Below are positions 12,325 through 17,151 of a stretch of DNA of 17,151 nucleotides, piece by piece. Where the stretch lies: contig CAKUES010000031.1 of NCBI GenBank assembly GCA_934646835.1, positions 1 through 17,151 of the forward strand, written 5' to 3'. The position numbers and the translations under genes are program-made. The notes under the pieces were generated by a model. That model had not been told where the DNA came from. It saw only the letters and a list, made by a program, of their open reading frames with translations, and made no database searches. The first letter of the stretch is position 1. Each line of letters starts with the position of its first letter. The stretch is from an uncultured Coriobacteriales bacterium. GTDB taxonomy: Bacteria; Actinomycetota; Coriobacteriia; Coriobacteriales; QAMH01.

Positions 12325-14592
12325 ATGAGTTATTGCTTTGGCAAGACAGCTGTTTCCAAGACCGTCGCCTGCATCGCAACCGCAGCGCTGGCGGCGTCGA
12401 TGACCCCCATCGCGGCATTTGCCGATAGCGCAACCGATACGGGCACCTCCGATGAGGTCGAAAACACCCAGAGCGGCGAGGCCACCGGCGAGGACGAGGG
12501 CAACTCAGACGAAGCCCAGACCGGTGCCGGGGAAGAGACCCAAGACGGCGCCGACGAAAACGCAGCACAGGAAGCCTCGGTGACCGAGGTCTCCGATGCT
12601 GACCAGCTTGCGGCTGCACTTGCAACAGGCGACAGCATCCTCCTGACAGCTGACCTCGACCTCGAAAAGGGCCTCACCGTCTCTTCGGACACCCAGCTCA
12701 ACCTCGGCGGCCACACCCTGACTGTCGATGGTGGATCGGCACTTGACGTCTACGGCAATCTGGTCATCGACAACGGCACCGTCAAGAGCACCAACGTCAC
12801 CAACGCCGCCGTTATCTGGGTCAACCAGAGCACATCCCTCACCATTGCCTCCAACGCAACCGTCGAGGCACCCGAGGACAGCTTCTGCGTTGCCTACTGG
12901 AGCGATTGCACTGCTGCCAACGTCACCATCAACGGCAAGCTGACCGGCGCAAACGGTGTCACCGTCAATGGCAACATCAAAGACACCGAGACCCAGAACA
13001 AGCTCACTGTTGCCGGCGGCAGCATCGAGGTTAGCGGCCACGGCATCTACCAGGCCGGCTACTCCGAAGTCACCATCGAGGACGGCTCCACCATCAACGC
13101 AAGCGCCACCGGCATCGAGACCCGCGCAGGCAAGCTCGTCGTCAACGGCGGCACCATCACCGGCGGCGACGCCGAGACCACGTGCACCGCAAACGGTGGC
13201 GGCACGACCGTCGACAACGCCGGCATCGCCATCGCCCAGCACACAACCAAGCTGCCGATCGACGTGGCCATCTCCGGCGGCACCATTACCGGAACAAACG
13301 CCGTCTACGAGGCCAACCCGCAAGAAAACGACGCAGACTCCATCGCTCAGGTAAAGCTCGCCATCTCCGGCGGCATCTTTACCGGTGCGATCTGCAGCAC
13401 AGACCTCACTGGATTCATCACCGGCGGCAACTTCTCCGTCGACCCAACCGCCTTCGTTGCCGGCGAGCTCCCCGTCACCGCCGAGGACAACGGCACCTAC
13501 ACCGTAAACAAGACTGCCGAGCCCACCGAGCCGACCGAGCCCGCCGAGCCGACCGAGCCCGAGGCCCCCGAGCAGCCCGCAGAGCCCGAGGTTCCGAGCA
13601 ACGTCACCATCACCGACAGCAACCCCACCGTCATCAACGGCATTGAGGCAGCGGGCACTGTCTCCTACGCCGCTCCCGACGATGCGACGGGCATCCTCTT
13701 GATTCCCACCACCATCGAGGTGGGCGACCAGACCTACGTCGTCACCTCTATCGCAGACAACGCCTTTATCGGCAACACCGCAATCGAAGAGGTCGTCATC
13801 CCCGACACCGTCACCTCCATCGGCTATGCGGCCTTCAAACAGTGCAGCAATCTCAAGAGCGTCGAGATTCCCGAGAGCGTGACCACCATCGACGAGCGTG
13901 CCTTCAGCCGTTGCAGTGCGCTTACTAGTATCGCACTCCCGAGCAGCATCACCTCCATCGGCCAGTACGCTTTCTACAGCGACTCCAATCTGGGCAGCAT
14001 CGAGATCCCTGCAAACGTCGAGAGCATCGGCAAGTCCGCATTCAAGTACTGCACCGGCCTCACGGAAATCGTAATCCCCGGCTCCGTCAAGACCGTCTCC
14101 AAGCGCGCGTTCCAGGGATGCACGGGTCTTGCGAGCGTTACCGTCCCCAAGACCGTCGAGACGCTCGGCTACAAGGCGTTTGCAGGCTGCTCTGGAATCA
14201 CCAGCGCAACGGTCAAGGCTCAGACCATCTGCGAGCGTGCCTTCCAGAACAACATCGCCCTCAAGAGCGTCACCATCGGCGACAAGGTGACCTCCATCGG
14301 CCAGGCTGCCTTCAAAAACGACGCCAAGCTGTCCTCCGTCACCATCGGAAGCAAGGTCTCCTCTATCGCCAAGTATGCCTTCAACGGCACCGAGAAGCTT
14401 GCCAAGATCACCGTTACCGGCAACAAGCTGACCAAGTCCGGCGTGAAGAAGAGTCTCAAGGGTTCCAGCGTCGAGAAGGTCGTCGTCGACTACAGCACCG
14501 CTTCCAAGAACCAGAAACTCGCTGAGACCTATGCGAGCTACTTCACGAAATCCAACTGCGGCAAGAAGGTCGCCGTCAAGGCCGCCAACTAA
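12325..14592 (+). CDS. Secreted beta-helix and BspA-like leucine-rich-repeat surface protein
   Basis: A 755-residue exported protein. A signal peptide (1-33) has a hydrophobic core and an AFA-DS cleavage site. An acidic S/T/E/D-rich linker (34-88) follows, then a parallel beta-helix-like domain (about 90-395) with repeated GGTITG, GGSIEV, GGIFTG and GGNFSVDPTAFVA turns. A Pro-Glu-Thr linker (about 398-425) leads to about nine BspA-type leucine-rich repeats of ~23 residues (about 470-700; unit like SIGYAAFKQCSNLKSVEIPESVT) and a lysine-rich C-terminal cap. There is no LPXTG motif or C-terminal membrane segment, so it is released or held non-covalently. I chose the ATG at 12325 because GAAGGAG lies just upstream and the signal peptide then begins correctly; the frame extends to 12268 without one. 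BspA-like proteins commonly bind host proteins, so adhesion is plausible but not shown. Confidence 0.88.
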   Translation: MSYCFGKTAVSKTVACIATAALAASMTPIAAFADSATDTGTSDEVENTQSGEATGEDEGNSDEAQTGAGEETQDGADENAAQEASVTEVSDADQLAAALATGDSILLTADLDLEKGLTVSSDTQLNLGGHTLTVDGGSALDVYGNLVIDNGTVKSTNVTNAAVIWVNQSTSLTIASNATVEAPEDSFCVAYWSDCTAANVTINGKLTGANGVTVNGNIKDTETQNKLTVAGGSIEVSGHGIYQAGYSEVTIEDGSTINASATGIETRAGKLVVNGGTITGGDAETTCTANGGGTTVDNAGIAIAQHTTKLPIDVAISGGTITGTNAVYEANPQENDADSIAQVKLAISGGIFTGAICSTDLTGFITGGNFSVDPTAFVAGELPVTAEDNGTYTVNKTAEPTEPTEPAEPTEPEAPEQPAEPEVPSNVTITDSNPTVINGIEAAGTVSYAAPDDATGILLIPTTIEVGDQTYVVTSIADNAFIGNTAIEEVVIPDTVTSIGYAAFKQCSNLKSVEIPESVTTIDERAFSRCSALTSIALPSSITSIGQYAFYSDSNLGSIEIPANVESIGKSAFKYCTGLTEIVIPGSVKTVSKRAFQGCTGLASVTVPKTVETLGYKAFAGCSGITSATVKAQTICERAFQNNIALKSVTIGDKVTSIGQAAFKNDAKLSSVTIGSKVSSIAKYAFNGTEKLAKITVTGNKLTKSGVKKSLKGSSVEKVVVDYSTASKNQKLAETYASYFTKSNCGKKVAVKAAN

Positions 14593-14618
14593 AAGCGGGC
14601 GACCACAGCGCAAAAACA

Positions 14619-14670
14619 GCTCCCGTCGTGGCACCACATGCCCCGTGGCAAAAGATGTCGCGGCGGGAGC
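14619..14670. repeat. Family B hairpin, imperfect copy after the secreted-protein gene
   Basis: The outer stem is GCTCCCGTCG (14619-14628) paired with CGGCGGGAGC (14661-14670), with one G-T. Inside is an inner hairpin CCGTGGCA/TGTCGCGG. The sequence fits the family B framework as TGGCAC-N7-CCCGTGGCA-N5-TGTC. It begins 27 bases after the stop of the secreted-protein gene and may act as its transcription end, though no T-run follows. Confidence 0.6.
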
Positions 14671-14682
14671 CTCTCACACAAA

Positions 14683-14741
14683 GCGCTGACACCAAATATA
14701 CCAGTGACAAAAGGTGTCACTGGTATATTTGGTGTCAGCGC
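14683..14741. repeat. Family B palindrome, 27-bp perfect stem
   Basis: Arms at 14683-14709 and 14715-14741 are perfect reverse complements over 27 bp around a 5-base loop, AAAGG. The left half follows the spacing TGACAC-N8-CCAGTGACA-N5-TGTC exactly, the same as the arms at 8668. With the hairpin at 14619 it separates the secreted-protein gene from the glycosyltransferase gene and is a strong candidate for blocking read-through. Confidence 0.85.
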
Positions 14742-14805
14742 AAAAAGCATCAGATCCCAAACGAGCCGTTACCCGCCAGAAAGCCCCATAAGCTCCTGCG
14801 TAACG

Positions 14806-14811
14806 TATAAT
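14806..14811 (+). promoter_or_regulatory. -10 box directly ahead of the glycosyltransferase start (leaderless)
   Basis: A consensus TATAAT ends 8 bases before the ATG at 14820 and only 2 bases before an in-frame ATG at 14814. Transcription starting 6-9 bases after the box would begin at about 14818-14820, so the mRNA would have little or no leader. No ribosome-binding site precedes either ATG. Confidence 0.55.
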
Positions 14812-14819
14812 CTATGGTT

Positions 14820-15758
14820 ATGCAGAACACTGACTACATCGATAACGCAGGTCAGGAGGCGGCGGAGCGCAGGGCTCCGCTCGTCAGCATCATCCTCCCC
14901 ATGTACAACTCCGCGCGCACGATCGCATGCTGCATCGAGAGCATCAAGGAACAGAGCTTCGAGGACTTCGAGGCCATCCTCATCGATGACGGCAGCACGG
15001 ACGACACGCTCGCCGTCGCCGCCAAGAGCATCCGCGCAGACGAGCGCTTCACCATCGTCAGCAGGGAGAACCATGGCGTCTCCCCCACCCGCAACTTCGC
15101 CCTCCAGATGGCGCGCGGCGAGTGGGTCGCCTTCATCGACTCCGACGACTGGTTCGCCCCCTATGCGATAGAAGAGCTCGTCAAGGGCGCACAAGGCGGC
15201 GCCGACCTCGTCGTTGCGGACTTCTACCGCGTCAACAGCGAGCGCTACGCCCCCAAGGGCCTCGAGATGTCGGGCCTCTACAACCGCGAGGACTACGTCA
15301 AGTTCATGTTCAAGGCGCCGGCCAACTTCTACTTCGCCTGCCTGTGGAACAAGCTCTTCAAGCGCTCGATCATCGAAGACGCGGAACTGCGCTTTGACGA
15401 GCATATGCGCTTCAGCGAGGACCACCTCTTCGTCTTGCGCTACATGCTGTGCGCAGACAACTTCGCACTCGTCAACAAGCCGATTTACTTCTACGTGGAT
15501 ACGCCGGGCAGCCTCGTGCACAGTGCCATGAACATCGCGGACATCTCCAAGAGCCGCTCCATCCTCGTCGACTACTACGAGCTCGTCTGCAAGAGCATCG
15601 GGCTTTCCGACCCCCTGACAGCGGCAAACATCGCCGCCTTTGCGGTCTCCCCCGCAACGGACGGCATCGTCACCGCACTCGACGAGAAACTCACGATCGG
15701 CCTCGTCCCACCCGCAGCCGCAAAGCTCGACTCGCGCTTCAACTATCTGTTCTATTAG
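14820..15758 (+). CDS. Family 2 glycosyltransferase
   Basis: A 312-residue GT-A fold glycosyltransferase that probably adds a sugar from a nucleotide-sugar donor to a surface glycan or lipid-linked acceptor at the inner face of the membrane. Seen: SIILPMYNSARTI (23-35), DDGSTDDT (56-63), NHGVSPTRNFAL (84-95), the metal-binding DSDDW (107-111), and RFSEDHLFVLRYML (197-210) carrying the acidic residues usual in this subgroup. No membrane segment is evident, so any membrane contact is peripheral. I prefer the ATG at 14820 because a TATAAT box ends at 14811, leaving no room to transcribe an upstream start codon at 14814. The stop codon coincides with the left end of a family A element. No other glycan genes adjoin it, so donor and acceptor cannot be inferred. 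Confidence 0.85.
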   Translation: MQNTDYIDNAGQEAAERRAPLVSIILPMYNSARTIACCIESIKEQSFEDFEAILIDDGSTDDTLAVAAKSIRADERFTIVSRENHGVSPTRNFALQMARGEWVAFIDSDDWFAPYAIEELVKGAQGGADLVVADFYRVNSERYAPKGLEMSGLYNREDYVKFMFKAPANFYFACLWNKLFKRSIIEDAELRFDEHMRFSEDHLFVLRYMLCADNFALVNKPIYFYVDTPGSLVHSAMNIADISKSRSILVDYYELVCKSIGLSDPLTAANIAAFAVSPATDGIVTALDEKLTIGLVPPAAAKLDSRFNYLFY

Positions 15759-15872
15759 GGAAACGCTGATTAAAGCAAATGCCCACTACGTGCGATTGGC
15801 AAAGCCGCTGATCACGTAGGGGAGGGACCCTGTCCCTCCCCATAAACCATGCCTTAGTCAACGTTTCACTAG
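15755..15872 (-). mobile_element. Family A MITE-like element, complete inverted copy (118 bp)
   Basis: The element runs from TTAGGGAAACGCTGATTAAAGC to CCTTAGTCAACGTTTCACTAG; the ends are imperfect inverted repeats. The core at 15815-15844 is identical to copy 1. Relative to the copy at 3243 it is reversed, and its GCGATTGGCAAAGCCGC stretch is the complement of the GGTTTTGCCAATCGC part there. Its left end supplies the TAG stop of the glycosyltransferase gene. It fills most of the gap between two convergent genes, where the hairpin could end transcription from both sides. Confidence 0.7.
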
Positions 15873-15904
15873 AGCGACAGGCATCATTGCCGACGTCGCC
15901 GCGC

Positions 15905-16960
15905 CTAATGCAGACGTTCGACCCTGTTCACCTCGAGGCGATCGCCTTCGACGGTGACTTTGAGGGCGCCTTTGGCCTTGCCCGTGAAGTTGATGCAGAC
16001 GGCGCCGATAGCAAACGGCACCCAGAAGATGAGCCCGCGATAAGCCAGCGCGAGCGCCGCCGCCACCGTAGCAGGCGCACCGTAGGCGCTCATGAGCAGC
16101 GCAATCAAAACCTCGACCGCGCCGATGGTCTGCAGGATGAAGGTGGCAATGATAAAGCCCGCCACATAACCGGCGATAAGGTAGGGAATCGCCGTGAAGC
16201 CAAAGGCAAAGCCCGTCGCAATGAAGCAGCAGCAATCAAAGGCGTGCGCAGCGACGAAGCGCGCAAAGGTGAGCAAGGCGTCCTTGGGACGACCCACCGC
16301 CATGACAGCCGCGTCGTGGAAGGACCCCGTAACCTCCTCCTCCCAAGGCTCCATAGGCTGCTTCTTGAAGAAGCCGAGCACGGCGTTGACCTTGCGGCGC
16401 ACCCAACCCATGAGCCTCAAGAGCCTTTCTTGGTCGCGGTAGCCCAACACCAAGACGAGGGCGACAACGCCGATCATCAGCGCCATGGCCGCGACGCCGG
16501 CAAGCAGGTAGAGCTGCATCTGGCCGGTGATGATGAGGATGACCATGCCGATGAGCATGACGACGGCAAAGCCGCCAAAGTAGCCGATCTTCTCGAGGAA
16601 CACGACGCTCACGGACTTGCCGGCGGGCATGCCCTGCTTGTAGCACCAGCTTGCGATGAGGACGGAGCCAGCGGTGCCGGCGGTCGGGGCGCAGTCGTTG
16701 GCAAAAGTCACGCTGAAGACCAGCGGAACGACATGCGCGTACGGGACTTCCTCGTCTACCAAGCGGAAGAGGCCCTTGTAGGCAAAGGCATGCATGAGAT
16801 AGCGGCCAAAGAGGCAGCAGAAGGCGATGGCAAAGGGGATGGGCTGGACGGCGCTGAGCGTCTGCACGAACTCGCCCAGGCTGTCGCGCTTGAGCGTCAC
16901 GACGACGATCACCAGCACGATGACGACCAAGGGGAGTATGAGGTTCCAGCGCTTTGCCAT
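15905..16960 (-). CDS. Flippase-like integral membrane protein (LPG synthase TM / YbhN family)
   Basis: A 351-residue membrane protein of the family formed by the N-terminal transmembrane part of MprF and by YbhN/UPF0104 proteins. It has about eight membrane segments, starting with ILPLVVIVLVIVVVTL (8-23). A short polar region follows, then FANDCAPTAGTAGSVLIASW, the conserved region where the family carries a Pro/Gly-rich loop. A charged stretch (KVNAVLGFFKKQPMEPWEEE) lies mid-protein. There is no soluble aminoacyl-transferase domain, so it does not itself make lysyl-phosphatidylglycerol; lipid or glycan-lipid translocation is the usual guess. I chose the ATG at 16960 (MAKRWN), 30 bases after the likely start site, although only a weak GAAAG precedes it; the frame extends to 17083 without a better start. 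It converges on the glycosyltransferase gene. Confidence 0.75.
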   Translation of the reverse strand: MAKRWNLILPLVVIVLVIVVVTLKRDSLGEFVQTLSAVQPIPFAIAFCCLFGRYLMHAFAYKGLFRLVDEEVPYAHVVPLVFSVTFANDCAPTAGTAGSVLIASWCYKQGMPAGKSVSVVFLEKIGYFGGFAVVMLIGMVILIITGQMQLYLLAGVAAMALMIGVVALVLVLGYRDQERLLRLMGWVRRKVNAVLGFFKKQPMEPWEEEVTGSFHDAAVMAVGRPKDALLTFARFVAAHAFDCCCFIATGFAFGFTAIPYLIAGYVAGFIIATFILQTIGAVEVLIALLMSAYGAPATVAAALALAYRGLIFWVPFAIGAVCINFTGKAKGALKVTVEGDRLEVNRVERLH

Positions 16961-16997
16961 GCGATGACTTTCACGTATCGACAATCCAACCTGTAAG

Positions 16998-17003
16998 AGT
17001 ATA
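16998..17003 (-). promoter_or_regulatory. Likely -10 box of the flippase-like gene
   Basis: TATACT on the minus strand, 37 bases before the ATG at 16960, in a locally AT-richer stretch. A TTGATT lies upstream but only 13 bp away, too close for a standard -35, so the promoter is not fully defined. Confidence 0.4.
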
Positions 17004-17073
17004 GAGAACCAACCCAAATCAAAGTTGCAGAATCGAAAGCATGCGCAGGGAAAACAAGGAGCGGCAAAGCTTG

Positions 17074-17151
17074 GGTGACACACTTTGTGCCAGTGACATT
17101 GTGTATCACGCAGAAGGCTCGCGTTAACCTGCAGCTCGACGGCGTGAAACA
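17074..17151. repeat. Family B repeat, cut by the window edge
   Basis: GGTGACACACTTTGTG at 17074-17089 continues as CCAGTGACATTGTGTATC, matching the arm at 8672-8705 with two substitutions. A GTTAAC follows at 17123, at nearly the same distance as in the element at 8668. The second arm would lie beyond the window. Confidence 0.75.

Noticed and set aside
12505..14637. 710-codon minus-strand frame opposite the secreted protein
   Set aside because: Its G/D/V/A-rich translation lacks any recognisable domain, while the plus strand has a signal peptide, ribosome-binding site and clear repeats.

Overview
This is a high-GC bacterial window with strongly C/G-ending codons, compact operons and many intergenic palindromic repeats. 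The protein types (a DUF997/PanF pair, a Bce-type two-component/ABC module, a secreted beta-helix plus BspA-like leucine-rich-repeat protein, and a stand-alone LarE) together with the repeats suggest a gut Actinobacterium of the Coriobacteriia, most like Collinsella or a near relative. This placement is inference from sequence style. No rRNA, tRNA or CRISPR array was seen.

Layout: 1-668 holds no convincing gene, only several palindromes and one 33-bp-stem hairpin. 669-2449 (minus) is a two-gene unit: a small DUF997 membrane protein and a PanF-like sodium/pantothenate symporter. A NUDIX hydrolase (2669-3178, plus) diverges from it. 3179-3763 is a repeat-rich gap with a MITE-like element nested inside another inverted repeat, and two mirror-image 30-bp palindromes. 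3764-8608 is a complete Bce-type module: OmpR-family response regulator, short histidine kinase without an extracellular sensor, ABC ATPase, and FtsX-family permease with a large extracellular loop, closed by a good terminator. LarE (8879-9715), a CmpB-family membrane protein (10022-11260) and a TetR-family regulator (11365-12108) follow as separate plus-strand genes. A large secreted protein (12325-14592) sits behind an AT-rich promoter with helically phased repeats. A family 2 glycosyltransferase (14820-15758) that appears to be leaderless converges on a flippase-like membrane protein (15905-16960, minus).

Functionally the region leans to the cell envelope: peptide sensing and detoxification (Bce module), surface adhesion (leucine-rich-repeat protein), glycan synthesis (glycosyltransferase) and lipid or glycan translocation (flippase-like protein), mixed with vitamin uptake and cofactor synthesis.

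The most unusual content is noncoding. Family A is a MITE-like element of about 118-150 bp with CTAGGRAA-type ends and a conserved GC-rich hairpin core, seen at seven positions. Family B is a palindromic repeat with fixed spacing, TGRCAC-N7/8-CCMGTGRCA-N5-TGTC, seen at four sites in quite different outer structures. A third pair of palindromes lies ahead of the response regulator. The TetR promoter is embedded in a perfect 14-bp inverted repeat, and the adhesin promoter carries six YTAAY boxes, mostly 11 bp apart.
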